From Archangium violaceum (GTDB lineage Bacteria > Myxococcota > Myxococcia > Myxococcales > Myxococcaceae), in NCBI RefSeq assembly GCF_016887565.1, contig NZ_CP069396.1, forward strand, positions 4,057,001-4,121,000: a stretch of DNA of 64,000 nt, read 5' to 3'. Under the pieces are notes generated by a model that did no database searches, had not been told where the DNA came from, and worked only from the letters and a program-made list of their open reading frames with translations. Shown one piece after another: positions 8,540 through 17,933 of the stretch. The translations under genes and the position numbers were made by a program. How positions within the stretch are numbered: position 1 is the stretch's first letter; every line of letters begins with the position of its first letter.

Positions 8540-9328
8540 TCAGGCGAGGAAGGTGGAGACCCGGTCCAGGAACTCCTCGCGTCCCCGGCCGATGCGGATG
8601 TCCTGGTTGGTCACATCCAACACCAGGCAGTCCACTCCGTACTTGTTCTGCAGCACCATGGGGAAGGTCGCGTAGTAGCCGTTGAGCCCGCGCAGGAAGC
8701 CCTTCTCGATTCCCTTCTCTTCCTCGCGCCCCCGCTCCCGGATGCGCCCCAGCAGCACGTCCAGGTTGGGCACGTCGAAGTAGATGACCTTGTCCGGCCT
8801 CCCCAGGTTGCGCGTCAGGCGTTGGAAGTACTCGAAGTACAGGTCCAACTCCTTGTTCGTCATGTGCCCCAGGCCGTGCAGGTACTTGGCGAAGATCTCC
8901 GGATCCTCGTACAGCGTCCGGTCCTGCACGCAGCTCTTCTTCACCGAGTGGATGAGCTCGTGGTGCTCGACGCGCCGGATGAGGAACTCGAGCTGGAGCG
9001 TGAAGGACCAGCGCCCCATGTTGGCGTAGTAGTCCTTGAGGAAGCGGTTGTCGATGACGGGCTCGTCGAAGAGCTCGAAGCCGAAGGTCTGGCTGATGAT
9101 CTTCGCGGCCGTCGTCTTGCCCGCGCCGATGTTGCCCGCCAGCGCCACGAAGCGCTTGGAGCGCGGGGCGCGCGGGCGCCGCACCGTGTTGCGCGCGGGG
9201 GCCTCGGGGGCGGGCGGAGCGGGGGGCTCGGAGGCCAGGGCCGGCTCGGGCACGACGAGGTTCTGTGCGGCGGCGTCGGGAGTCGCCGGGGCCTTCGGAG
9301 CACGCTTGCGCGGAGGAGTGCGGGGCAT
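8540..9328 (-). CDS. Deoxynucleoside kinase family protein
   Basis: A 262-residue protein of the dNK/dGK family, which phosphorylates salvaged deoxynucleosides. After a 58-residue Ala/Pro/Arg-rich extension, a P-loop GNIGAGKTT spans residues 65-73. Further motifs are FDEPVIDN (nucleoside-binding Glu), a QLEFLIRR helix, QDRTLYEDPEIFA (equivalent of the family's DRS motif) and a lid region RERGREEEKGIEKGFL. The N-terminal extension looks disordered and is not part of the enzyme fold. It lies 13 bases after the GDPD gene and 8 before the thioesterase, so all three are probably one transcript. Base specificity is not readable. Confidence 0.87.
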   Translation of the reverse strand: MPRTPPRKRAPKAPATPDAAAQNLVVPEPALASEPPAPPAPEAPARNTVRRPRAPRSKRFVALAGNIGAGKTTAAKIISQTFGFELFDEPVIDNRFLKDYYANMGRWSFTLQLEFLIRRVEHHELIHSVKKSCVQDRTLYEDPEIFAKYLHGLGHMTNKELDLYFEYFQRLTRNLGRPDKVIYFDVPNLDVLLGRIRERGREEEKGIEKGFLRGLNGYYATFPMVLQNKYGVDCLVLDVTNQDIRIGRGREEFLDRVSTFLA

Positions 9329-9341
9329 ACGGGCCTTGGGC

Positions 9342-10163
9342 TTAGCGCGGGTTTTGCCGCTCGTCCAAGACCTGGCGCAGCAGATCCGGCCTGTCGGTCA
9401 TGATGCCCCCGACTCCCTCGGAGACGAGCTGACGCATCTCGTCGGGCGCGTCCACCGTCCACACATTGAGCCACTTGCCGTGTGCGTCCACCGCGCGCAG
9501 GAGGGCCTCGTCCACCAGTCGCATGTCGCCAAAGTACAGGGGCATGTCCAACACGGTGTAGCGCGGGTCCTCCGGCGGCGGCTCGCCCGCCCGCACCGCG
9601 AGCACGAAGGCGGCCAGCGCATCGCGCGGGTAGAAGTGGCACGCGTCCGGCATCACCCTCGCGAGTCGCTCGCCCACCTCGTCCAGCTCGCTGCCCACGC
9701 ACGCGCGCTCCAGGGCTCCCTCCTCGCGCAGTACCTGGAAGAAGGCGTCCTCGATGCCCGGCACGTCCGGCTTCACCTCGATGTTGAAGTGCAGGCCCGG
9801 GAACGCCCGCAGCGCCTCGCGCAGGGAGGGGATGCGCACGCCCTGGCCCCGGAAGGGGTAGGTGCGGCCCCCGTCCCGGGTGAAGCAGTGGCCGGCGTCC
9901 AGGCGCTGGAGCTCGGCCAGGGTGTGGTCCGCGATGGCGCCCCGTCCGTTGGTGCACCGCTCCAGGGTGGCGTCATGGGCCACCACCAGCTCCCCGTCTC
10001 GGGTGAGGTGGACGTCCGTCTCCAGCATCCGGGTGTGGTAGCGCTCCACCGCCATGCGGAAGGCGGCCAGGGTGTTCTCCGGCGCGAGCAGCGAGCCTCC
10101 CCGGTGGGAGATGTGCAGGGTGGGGGAGAGGCCGCGGAAGAAGGGGTGCGTTGGCATGGGCAT
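9342..10163 (-). CDS. Glycerophosphodiester phosphodiesterase
   Basis: A 273-residue GDPD, which hydrolyses glycerophosphodiesters to sn-glycerol 3-phosphate and an alcohol. The signature HRGG near residue 20, APENT, ETDVHLTRDGELVVAHD, HFNIEVKP and the late WTVD motif are all visible; together they supply the metal-binding Glu/Asp and catalytic His residues. No signal peptide is seen, so it is probably cytoplasmic. ATG 10163 has a GGGAG site 10 bases upstream and is favoured over an in-frame start at 10205. It is the first gene of the three-gene group running to 8013. Confidence 0.92.
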   Translation of the reverse strand: MPMPTHPFFRGLSPTLHISHRGGSLLAPENTLAAFRMAVERYHTRMLETDVHLTRDGELVVAHDATLERCTNGRGAIADHTLAELQRLDAGHCFTRDGGRTYPFRGQGVRIPSLREALRAFPGLHFNIEVKPDVPGIEDAFFQVLREEGALERACVGSELDEVGERLARVMPDACHFYPRDALAAFVLAVRAGEPPPEDPRYTVLDMPLYFGDMRLVDEALLRAVDAHGKWLNVWTVDAPDEMRQLVSEGVGGIMTDRPDLLRQVLDERQNPR

Positions 10164-10368
10164 GGCGGTGGTGCTCCCAATGCTACGAGATGAGGGCGAG
10201 GTCACTACCCAACACGTGGGACATCACCCTCTCGAATGTGTCACGACGGTGTCTGCCCCCTTGCTTGCCGGGGTCCTCGGCCCGCCGGTATAAGACCCGA
10301 CATCCGAGGTCGGAGGCGCGCGACTTCTCTAGGAGGACGGCGCCGGAAAATCCACAGGAGACGTCATC

Positions 10369-11481
10369 GTGATTCCTCTGCGCAAGCTCCCCGGCGCGGC
10401 GGCCCTGGTCGTTACCCCCCTGGCGATGCTCGCCGGATGTGGCGGCTGGTACATGCCGGGCGACGAGGACCCCTCCGACAACGAGCCGGGCTGTGCCGGT
10501 GTGTGCAGCGTGGATGGCGGCCCCAGGACGGATGCCGGCACCTCCCCGCAGGATGCCGGCATGCAGCCCGACGCTGGCGCCTCGCCCACCGTGGTGATGA
10601 CCATCGCCGAGGCCCGCAGGACTCCCTTCGATGGACGGGTCCGGGTCAAGCTCGAGGGCGTGGTCATCCACACCGTGGAGTCCTCGGGTAACGGTCAGCG
10701 GAGCGACGCGGGCACTCCCGTGCGGTTCTGGGTGGTGGACCCCGCCCGGCCCACGCAGGGCCTCTGGGTGGAGAAGTCCCCCACGGACCTGCCCACGAAC
10801 TTCGTGCCCCAGGTGGGGCAGTACGTGGACATCACCGGGTGGATGCAGGCCGGGGCCCGCGACGAGCAGCTCGTGGGCTACCGCGCGCGCATCTCCAACC
10901 CGCGCGTCTTCGACAACTCCCTGGGCCGGCTGGAGATCCGCCTCATCGACACCCTGCCGGTCCCCGCCGACAACCGCGCTCCCCCGGGCTTCGGCGCGGC
11001 CGATGGGGGCTGGCTCCGTCCCAACCCGGAGCTCCTGGGCACGCGCGTGTACGTCCCCGGGCCCCTGGTGATGACGGATCCCTCGCCCCAGGCCTTCCCC
11101 CGCGTCCCGGCCCTCTCGAACGGCGCCCTCTTCGACGGCTTCGAGGTCTCCGGCGGCATCCTCGTGAGCAGCCGGAACACCGCCGGTCCCAGCCCCACGG
11201 ACGGTGGCCCGGGGCGCTGCGACTGGCAGGCCCTCGTGCGCGGCGACGGAGGCGTCGTCGTCTTCCCCCACGGCATCCGCGGCGTGTGGGATACCTACAC
11301 CTATGTTCCCTGCCAGGACGGGGGGACCGGGGACCTCGCCACGTGTCCCAAGGATCCGGCCGGTGGCCGGGTGCCCGGCACGGAGCTGCCGGACGGCGGT
11401 CTCGGCAGTGCCTTCACCCACGTGCTCCTGCCCCAGGACTGTGAGAGGGACCTCGCCGGTGTGTGGGACGCGGGCCGGTAG
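10369..11481 (+). CDS. Secreted lipoprotein with OB-fold-like domain
   Basis: A 370-residue lipoprotein. GTG 10369 has an AGGAG site 8 bases upstream, and a signal peptide ends in the lipobox LAGC at 21-24. An Asp/Gly/Pro-rich spacer follows with repeated DAG motifs, as seen in many myxobacterial surface lipoproteins. Residues 75-160 (AEARRTPFDGRVRVKLEGVV..., QVGQYVDITGWMQ) look like an OB-fold strand pattern. The rest contains paired cysteines that may form disulfides. No catalytic motif was found and the function is unknown. It precedes the second Ser/Thr kinase by 80 bases. Confidence 0.75.
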   Translation: MIPLRKLPGAAALVVTPLAMLAGCGGWYMPGDEDPSDNEPGCAGVCSVDGGPRTDAGTSPQDAGMQPDAGASPTVVMTIAEARRTPFDGRVRVKLEGVVIHTVESSGNGQRSDAGTPVRFWVVDPARPTQGLWVEKSPTDLPTNFVPQVGQYVDITGWMQAGARDEQLVGYRARISNPRVFDNSLGRLEIRLIDTLPVPADNRAPPGFGAADGGWLRPNPELLGTRVYVPGPLVMTDPSPQAFPRVPALSNGALFDGFEVSGGILVSSRNTAGPSPTDGGPGRCDWQALVRGDGGVVVFPHGIRGVWDTYTYVPCQDGGTGDLATCPKDPAGGRVPGTELPDGGLGSAFTHVLLPQDCERDLAGVWDAGR

Positions 11482-11562
11482 CCAGCCCCTTCCCAGCGGG
11501 ACTGTCCGGTTCCGGGCAAGCGTTCAGTCCCGCCTCCCACATTTTTCCACCCCATCATCCAG

Positions 11563-13872
11563 GTGGTAATTGCGGGTAAGCTCTGGAAGAAGCTCCAGGC
11601 TTTCTCTTCGCTCGATTCCCAGGGGGCTCCCATTTCCGAGAACTCTCCCCAGATAGCCACCCCCTTCGGCAAGTACGTCCTCATCAAGCGGCTCGCGATG
11701 GGGGGGATGGCGGAGCTCTTCCTCGCGCAGGCGCCACCCCGCTCCGAGCTGGTGGTCATCAAGCGCATCCTCCCGTACCTCACGGAGGAGCCCGAGTTCG
11801 TCCAGATGTTCCTGGACGAGGCCCGCATCGCGGCGCAGCTGCACCACCCGAACATCGTCCAGGTGTTCGAGCTGGGGAAGATCGGCGAAAGCATCTTCAT
11901 CGCGATGGAGTACGTGGAGGGCGCGGACCTGCGGCGCATCCTCGCGGAGGAGACGAAGTTCACCGCCGCGGTGCCCTACGCGGTGGCCTCGCGCATCTGC
12001 GCGCAGGTGGCCGCGGGCCTCGACTACGCGCACAACTCCAAGGGCGTGGATGGCCGGCCCCTCGGCCTCATCCACCGCGACGTCAGCCCGCAGAACGTGA
12101 TGGTGGCCTATGACGGCTCGGTGAAGCTGGTGGACTTCGGCATCGCCAAGGCCGAGGCCCTCGCCGAGCGCAGCAAGCCGGGCGTCATCAAGGGCAAGTT
12201 CCTCTACCTGTCGCCCGAGGCGGTGATGCAGGAGCGGTTGGACCACCGCGCGGACATCTTCGCGCTGGGGACGATGCTCTACGAAATCACCACCGGGCGC
12301 TCGCCCTTCAGCCGCCCGACGACGGAGGCCATCCTCTACGGCATCCGCTTCGAGACGCCCTCGCCGCCCCACCTCATCCGCGACGACTACCCGCAGGAGC
12401 TGTCGCGCATCGTGATGAAGTGCCTGGCCAAGGACCGGGGCCAGCGCTACCAGCGCGGCTCGCAGGTGCAGGCGGACCTGGAGGCCCTGCTGGCCTCGGG
12501 CACGATGCGGGGCAGTGACGACGTGGCGGCCTACATCGCGCGGCTGCTGGGCGAGGAGGAGGAGCGCACCGTCCTCCACGTCCCCATCGCGAAGAACGTC
12601 CCCGTCGCCGCGCCGCAGGCCGCTGGCGGGGGTGGGGGCCTCACCTCGCGCCCCACGCGCCGCAGCAGCGCCGAGAACCTGCCCTCCGCGGGCTCGGCCG
12701 AGGCGCCCGAGCCGCCCACCGAGATGGCCCGCCCGCGCGACATGCTCGTCGCCCGGGCCCCCCTGGGCGACGAGGACGACGAGGAGCCCACCGCCATCCG
12801 CACCGTGCCCGGACGCGCGCAGCCCTCCAGCGTGGCGCCCGTCGCGGAGCGCCCGCAGCCCCGCGCTCCCACGGGCGAGTCCACCCTGCAGGATCGGCCC
12901 GCGCGTTCTTCCGGCTCCACGCCGATCCGGCGCCCCACGCCCGTGCGCAAGCCGGTCACCTCCGGCCCCGTCGCCGCGTTGGATCGCCGCCGGCCCCCGC
13001 CTCCCGTGGACGACGAGGGCTCGGAGTCCGTCTCCGTCACGCCGGCCACGACGAACGAGCGGCAGCCCGTGCGCGCCGCGGCCCTGTTCCGGGACGACGA
13101 GGACTCCCAGGTCGATTCCACGTCCGAGATGTCCGCCACCGCGGACCTGGTTCGCCCCAAGAGGGATGCCGACGACGACGAGTCCACCACCGGCTACGGC
13201 AACACCTATACGGAGACGAAGCCCGCCTCGTCCCCTGGGGCGCGCCGTCCGAACCTGTTGCTGTTCGTCGTCCTGGCGCTGTTGCTCGTCGCCGCCGCGG
13301 TGGCCGCGTGGCTGTTCCTGCTCGCGCCGGCCCCCAAGCCCGGACTGCGCAAGCCCCCCGAGCTCATGGAGGGCAGGGCGCCCGCCAGACCCGAGTCGGG
13401 CACGGGCACGGCCCCGGCCACTCCGTCTCCCACTCCCGAGTCGGGCACGGGAACCGCCGCCGCCACCCCGCCGGGTGCGACCGGGACCGACATCGAGGCA
13501 GGTGCGACAACGGTCTCCACTGTGCGGGAGACGGCGGGGGCTCCTCCGGAAGGTGAGCTTCCGAAGGTCCAGGCGCTGGCGGCGGGTGGTGCGGCCCCCG
13601 AGCAGGAGACCCAGGCCCAGACCCCCCCTCCTCCCGAGCCTCCGGCCGAGGTTCGCGTGGAATTCAAGGTGCTTGCCCGCACGGCGCTCAAGCTGGACGG
13701 ACGGAGCGTGAAACCGGGTGTGTTCAACCTGACTCCCGGCTCCCACACCGTCGAGTACCGCTGCCCGGGCGTGCGGACCTTCAAGTCCCGGGAGCTGGAT
13801 GTGCCCGCGAACGCGACCCGGCCGGTGGTCTTCCGGGTGGACAAGCAGGACTGCCGCAAGAGCCGCCGGTAG
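11563..13872 (+). CDS. Membrane-anchored Ser/Thr protein kinase with PEGA-like C-terminus
   Basis: A 769-residue kinase. The catalytic domain starts at residue 35, with ATP lysine K67, HRD at 171-173 and DFG at 191-193. The catalytic loop is HRDVSPQN, again with Ser for Lys. Residues 340-560 are a Pro/Arg/Ala linker with acidic DEDDEE clusters. A transmembrane helix spans about 565-588. A Thr/Pro/Gly-rich stalk and a 75-residue beta domain of PEGA type (VEFKVLARTALKLDGRSV, LTPGSHTVEYRC) lie outside. GTG 11563 is the available start, and a 34-residue leader precedes the kinase fold. Its overall design parallels the kinase at 3425, but the outer domains differ, suggesting different signals. Confidence 0.88.
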   Translation: MVIAGKLWKKLQAFSSLDSQGAPISENSPQIATPFGKYVLIKRLAMGGMAELFLAQAPPRSELVVIKRILPYLTEEPEFVQMFLDEARIAAQLHHPNIVQVFELGKIGESIFIAMEYVEGADLRRILAEETKFTAAVPYAVASRICAQVAAGLDYAHNSKGVDGRPLGLIHRDVSPQNVMVAYDGSVKLVDFGIAKAEALAERSKPGVIKGKFLYLSPEAVMQERLDHRADIFALGTMLYEITTGRSPFSRPTTEAILYGIRFETPSPPHLIRDDYPQELSRIVMKCLAKDRGQRYQRGSQVQADLEALLASGTMRGSDDVAAYIARLLGEEEERTVLHVPIAKNVPVAAPQAAGGGGGLTSRPTRRSSAENLPSAGSAEAPEPPTEMARPRDMLVARAPLGDEDDEEPTAIRTVPGRAQPSSVAPVAERPQPRAPTGESTLQDRPARSSGSTPIRRPTPVRKPVTSGPVAALDRRRPPPPVDDEGSESVSVTPATTNERQPVRAAALFRDDEDSQVDSTSEMSATADLVRPKRDADDDESTTGYGNTYTETKPASSPGARRPNLLLFVVLALLLVAAAVAAWLFLLAPAPKPGLRKPPELMEGRAPARPESGTGTAPATPSPTPESGTGTAAATPPGATGTDIEAGATTVSTVRETAGAPPEGELPKVQALAAGGAAPEQETQAQTPPPPEPPAEVRVEFKVLARTALKLDGRSVKPGVFNLTPGSHTVEYRCPGVRTFKSRELDVPANATRPVVFRVDKQDCRKSRR

Positions 13873-14028
13873 GGGTCCGCAGGAGGACATATACGGTGGG
13901 CTCCCCCTCCAGCGGACAAGTGGGCGAGGGTACGCGGGAGTGGATATAAGCCGTTGGAATTCCTGGGGATTCGCCTTCCTCATCGCGTTTACACGTGTCA
14001 GACGGGTCCTTAGAATCGGCCCCCGTCT

Positions 14029-14829
14029 ATGGCCCGTGTGAAGAAGAAGAACCTGGCGAAGAAGCGGAGCTCGCCGGCGGGGCGTATCGCCCGCGAGCAG
14101 CCCATCGCACCCGAGCCCAATCGGTTGCTGAAGGTGTGGCGGCGCGTGCTCGAGCGCCGCTTGCGCACCCGGCTGCGCGCCCCGGTGGCGGTGGAGGTCC
14201 ACGACAACACGCACACGATGCTCACGTTCCAACGTCACCGGGCGTTGTGGCGGCTGCGGCTGCACCACATGTTCCTGGCGGCGCCGGACGAGATCATCCA
14301 GGCGCTGGCGGACTTCGTGCGCAATGGCGACGCGGAGGCCAGCGTGCTGCTGGACAAGTTCATCGAGCGCAACAAGGCGTACATCCGCCGCATGTCTCCG
14401 GCGCAGATGCGCAAGCGCATGCGGCTGGAGCCGGTGGGGCAGCACCACGACCTGGGCCGCATCTTCGAGCGGCTCAACGGGCGCTACTTCCGGGGCCGCA
14501 TCGACGCCGCCATCACCTACGGGCCGGCGCCGCGCGTCGTGCGGCCGCGCAAGAGCATCAAGATGGGCTCCTACTCGGCGGACTCGCGCGTCATCCGCAT
14601 CCACCCGGCGTTGGATCAGCCCATGGTGCCGCGCTACTTCGTGGAGTGGATCGTCTTCCACGAGATGCTGCACCACGTGTACCGCACGCGCCGGGGCGAG
14701 GACGGGCGGCGCTGCATCCACCCGCCCGAGTTCCTGGAGCACGAGCGGCGCTTCCACGACTACTCGCGCGCGCAGGCCTGGGAGATGGAGAACCTGGACC
14801 TGCTGCTGCGCGCGCGCGTGTCGGCGTGA
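14029..14829 (+). CDS. SprT-like zinc metalloprotein
   Basis: A 266-residue protein with a very basic N-terminus (MARVKKKNLAKKRSS) and the zinc motif HEMLHH starting at H211, followed by a further His and Glu in HPPEFLEHERRFHDY. This fits the SprT/YgjP-like group of HExxH proteins. SPRTN-type relatives cleave DNA-crosslinked proteins, and the basic tail suggests nucleic-acid contact, but neither is shown. No signal peptide is present. It is a single gene, convergent with the gene ending at 14842 and only 12 bases from it. Confidence 0.8.
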   Translation: MARVKKKNLAKKRSSPAGRIAREQPIAPEPNRLLKVWRRVLERRLRTRLRAPVAVEVHDNTHTMLTFQRHRALWRLRLHHMFLAAPDEIIQALADFVRNGDAEASVLLDKFIERNKAYIRRMSPAQMRKRMRLEPVGQHHDLGRIFERLNGRYFRGRIDAAITYGPAPRVVRPRKSIKMGSYSADSRVIRIHPALDQPMVPRYFVEWIVFHEMLHHVYRTRRGEDGRRCIHPPEFLEHERRFHDYSRAQAWEMENLDLLLRARVSA

Positions 14830-14841
14830 GCCGGGCCTCCC

Positions 14842-16095
14842 TCAGGGGAGGATGATGCCGCCGGGGCTGCGGCGCTCGGCGGTCTCCGGCGCCGCGGCCT
14901 GGGCCTGCTGTTCGGCCCGGGCCCGCGCCCGGGCCTCCACCTTGTCCCGTGTCGAAGGGGCGACGCGCTCCGCCATGGTGACGAGCAGGGCCTTCTCGTA
15001 GAGGCGCTCGGCGAAGCGCGAGGGCGGTTCGGTGGGGCCCCGCGCGAGCCGGCGGGCCTCGGCGCGAGCCACCCGGGCCGGGTGCTCCTTGCTGATCCGC
15101 TCGAAGTGCAGGGCCATCTCCCACAGGCGGCCGGCGTAGAGCTGGCGTGGCTCCGGTGGCGCGAAGAAGGCGCGGGCCTGGGCATGGGCCGCCTGGATGA
15201 TCTCCTCGTTGCGCTGCGCCGGGGTGAGCGCCAGGGGGCTCGCCTCCAGCTCGTCCACCTTGAAGGCCAGCTTCTCCAGCTCGGCCACGGGGGGCAGCCA
15301 GCCGCGCATCTCCGGCTCGTCATGGAGCTTGTGGCCCTCGGTCATCGCGAGCCGCTCGTCCTCCGGCTCCGGTGGGGGAACCTCCAGCGGGACGTCCCGG
15401 GGCTGCACGCCCAGGTGGCGCAGCACCGCGTCGAGGCCCTCGGGGAAGGCGGTGCGCGTGCGCAGGTTCAGCCCCACGGCGGTGGCCAGCCGCTCAAGCG
15501 CCTCGGCAAGGGGGAGCTCCACGGCGGCATCGGGGCCGGGGCTCGTGGCCTGCTTCACCACGCGGCGGTACTCGCCACGGCTGAGCTCCACCACCTGGAT
15601 GCGCTCCACGCCGCGCTCGTCCGAGTACAGCAACTGGATGGCCTCCAGCCCGCCGCCGCGCAGGGGGCGGGGTATCTCCAGGACGCGCTCGCCGGTGCCG
15701 TCGATGCTGGTGAGGAGTGCGGGAAGGGGCTCCGGGCCCGTCACCCCCGAGCGCACGGGAGCGGAGGCGGTGGGACGGGCCGGCTCGGTGACCTCCACGC
15801 CCCGGGAGCGCAGCCGGTAGAGCGCCTTCTTCGCCACCTTGGCGAGCGACTTGTGACTGGAGCCCGCGAGCGCCTCGGCGAGGGTGGGGCTGCCGGCGAG
15901 CACCGCGCCCTCGAGGAGGGCGGCCGCGAGCGGCTCGGGGAGGGCCTCGACGTCCGCGGGCGGCGCGGAGGCGGGCTCGGCGGCGAGTCCCCGGGCGCGC
16001 TCCACCACGTCGGGGGCGAAGTCAGGGAGGGGCGTGCCGGAGCGGAGCGCTTCCAGCAGGGTGCGCGGATCGGCCTGGGGGCTCTTGGTGGGCAT
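14842..16095 (-). CDS. Uncharacterised cytoplasmic protein (417 aa)
   Basis: Not recognised. The protein begins MPTKSPQADPRTLLEALRSG at ATG 16095. It is rich in Ala, Leu, Glu and Arg with predicted helices. Residues 40-110 resemble a HEAT-like or helical repeat stretch (ALLEGAVLAGSPTLAEALAG, KALYRLRSRGVEV), and a beta-rich middle follows (IQLLYSDERGVERIQVVEL). The C-terminus is a charged coiled helix ending in a Pro-rich tail. No signal peptide or transmembrane segment is evident. The 'KKALYRLRSRGV' segment is common in myxobacterial HEAT-type proteins of unknown role. Confidence 0.75.
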   Translation of the reverse strand: MPTKSPQADPRTLLEALRSGTPLPDFAPDVVERARGLAAEPASAPPADVEALPEPLAAALLEGAVLAGSPTLAEALAGSSHKSLAKVAKKALYRLRSRGVEVTEPARPTASAPVRSGVTGPEPLPALLTSIDGTGERVLEIPRPLRGGGLEAIQLLYSDERGVERIQVVELSRGEYRRVVKQATSPGPDAAVELPLAEALERLATAVGLNLRTRTAFPEGLDAVLRHLGVQPRDVPLEVPPPEPEDERLAMTEGHKLHDEPEMRGWLPPVAELEKLAFKVDELEASPLALTPAQRNEEIIQAAHAQARAFFAPPEPRQLYAGRLWEMALHFERISKEHPARVARAEARRLARGPTEPPSRFAERLYEKALLVTMAERVAPSTRDKVEARARARAEQQAQAAAPETAERRSPGGIILP

Positions 16096-16194
16096 GCGTC
16101 GACATGTAATGCACCCGGCGCGGCACGGTGAGGCCGAAGGGGGCCTCGTGGGCCGGAGGGCGACCACTGGCCCACACTTGCCGGGCCCGAGCGT

Positions 16195-17757
16195 TCAGCG
16201 GCGGCGCACCAGCCAGCTGTCCCCGGCCTGGGCGGCGATGGCCAGCTCCTGCTGGAGCCGGGCGCCGAAGATGCGCGAGGGGTGGGCGCCCCGGACGAGG
16301 AAGTGGTCGTACGCGGGCCCCTGCGCGGCGTAGTCGAAGGCATCGGGCCGCCACTCGGAGGGGAAGGTGGGAGGGGGCGTACCGCGGTAGCGCAGGGGCG
16401 AGTGGGGCGTGAGGGCGAAGCTGAAGTTGGTGCTGCCGCCGCGAGCGCGGGCCAGCTCCGCGGCGCCGTGGAGGAAGACGGGGTGGCGCACCACGCGCGA
16501 CGTGGTGTCGAAGATGAGCCCCATGACGCGGGGCCGGGGCGCGGTGGCCTCCACGAGCGCATCCCACTCGGAGGCCTCGCGGGAGAAGTCGCGGAAGCCC
16601 CGGCCCAGCACGAGCGCCAGCGGCAGCGCGCAGGCGGCGCTGGCCCACAGCAGCGGACGACGCAGCGAGACGTGGGTCAGCGGGAGGCTCGCCACGGCGA
16701 GCACGGCGGCGAGCTGCGCATAACGGGTGTTCAGGTAGTAGATGTAGCCGCGGATGTCGAAGGGGAGCAGGAAGAAGAGGCCCAGGGCGATGACGACGAG
16801 GCCCGGCAGGCGCAGGCGCGCCACGAGCCCCTCGCCGCTGGGCTCCCCGCGCACCACGCCCAGCACGAGCGCGCACGCGGCCACCGCGCCCACGGCGTAG
16901 AGGGGCCAGCGGTCCGAACCATCCCGGAGCAGGTTGGCGAGCACCTCGAGCAGCTCGGCGCGGTTCTGCGCGAAGGTCTTCCAGGAGAGGTTCTGGGGGG
17001 ACAGCATGGGGCCCCAGGCCCGCCAGGGCGCGCCGGCCTCCACCTGGGAGGGCTGGCCCAGGCGCAGCACCACCCACGCGAGGAAGAGGCCCACGCCGGG
17101 CACCACGCCCGCGAGCGCGGCGAGCCGGGGCCGCAGCCGCGCGGCGAGTCCCTTCGCGCCACCATCCTCGGGGACGCGCGTGGTGAGGAGCAGCCAGGGC
17201 AGGGCGAGCCCGAGGAAGGCGAAGGCCTGCACGTGGAAGAGGAGGACGGCGACGAGGCACACGGCCAGCCCGGCGGCCCAGGCGCGGCGCCGCGCGGTGT
17301 CGGTGAGGGCGCGGACGAAGAGGCCGCAGCACAGGAGGGCCAGGGGCAGCGCGGCGAGGTAGTTGACGAAGCCCCACCCGAAGCTGTCGCCGTAGGCCAG
17401 GGGCAGGGCCAGCAACGAGGGCCACGTCGGCCGTCCGAGGCCGCGCAGCAGGAAGGCGAGCGACAGGGGCAGGCCCACCACGTAGGCGGAGAGGAAGAGC
17501 CGGTTGGCCAGGTCCAGCGGAAGCAGCCACTGGAGGAGACTGACGAGGTAGTAGTAGCCCAGGTAGGGCGTCAGCTCGTGCCGCGCGGCGAAGAGGCGGG
17601 GATAGAGGGTGGTGGGGTCATCCAGCCGGTGGAGGACGGAGATGAGGTGGAGGTGCTGCGGCAGGTCCACCATGGGCAGGTGAGAGGACACCCAGAGGGG
17701 CAGGGCCCCCAGCACGAGGGCGGCGGCATAGACGAGGCGATCGGTTCGCGCGGACAC
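16195..17757 (-). CDS. Polytopic membrane protein, GT-C glycosyltransferase-like
   Basis: A 520-residue integral membrane protein with roughly ten hydrophobic helices. After the first helix an extracytoplasmic loop contains HLPMVDLPQHLHLI, an acidic/His-rich segment like the first-loop catalytic region of GT-C fold glycosyltransferases. The last 120 residues are soluble, with SEWDALVEAT, PFD-like turns and a final DSWLVRRR. This architecture suggests use of a polyprenyl-linked sugar donor at the outer face of the membrane. That is an inference, and a channel or transporter cannot be ruled out. GTG 17757 is the first in-frame start. Confidence 0.7.
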   Translation of the reverse strand: MSARTDRLVYAAALVLGALPLWVSSHLPMVDLPQHLHLISVLHRLDDPTTLYPRLFAARHELTPYLGYYYLVSLLQWLLPLDLANRLFLSAYVVGLPLSLAFLLRGLGRPTWPSLLALPLAYGDSFGWGFVNYLAALPLALLCCGLFVRALTDTARRRAWAAGLAVCLVAVLLFHVQAFAFLGLALPWLLLTTRVPEDGGAKGLAARLRPRLAALAGVVPGVGLFLAWVVLRLGQPSQVEAGAPWRAWGPMLSPQNLSWKTFAQNRAELLEVLANLLRDGSDRWPLYAVGAVAACALVLGVVRGEPSGEGLVARLRLPGLVVIALGLFFLLPFDIRGYIYYLNTRYAQLAAVLAVASLPLTHVSLRRPLLWASAACALPLALVLGRGFRDFSREASEWDALVEATAPRPRVMGLIFDTTSRVVRHPVFLHGAAELARARGGSTNFSFALTPHSPLRYRGTPPPTFPSEWRPDAFDYAAQGPAYDHFLVRGAHPSRIFGARLQQELAIAAQAGDSWLVRRR

Positions 17758-17933
17758 GGGTGGGGCGGACTGTACGCGGCGCCTCCGGCCGTCGCGAGCA
17801 CGACGGTCGCCTGCTCGCTGGATGACCCTGCCGGGCGAGGGCGGACAGCGACGTCCACCCGGTTTGGACAGGGGGGAGGGGCTGGGCTATAGCCCGAGGG
17901 GATATCGGGTCTCCGGACGGTGACCCGGGAGGT

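Noticed and set aside
11524..14757. Minus-strand ORF of 1077 codons opposite the second kinase and SprT gene
   Set aside because: It is a shadow frame of two recognisable genes and shows no domain.
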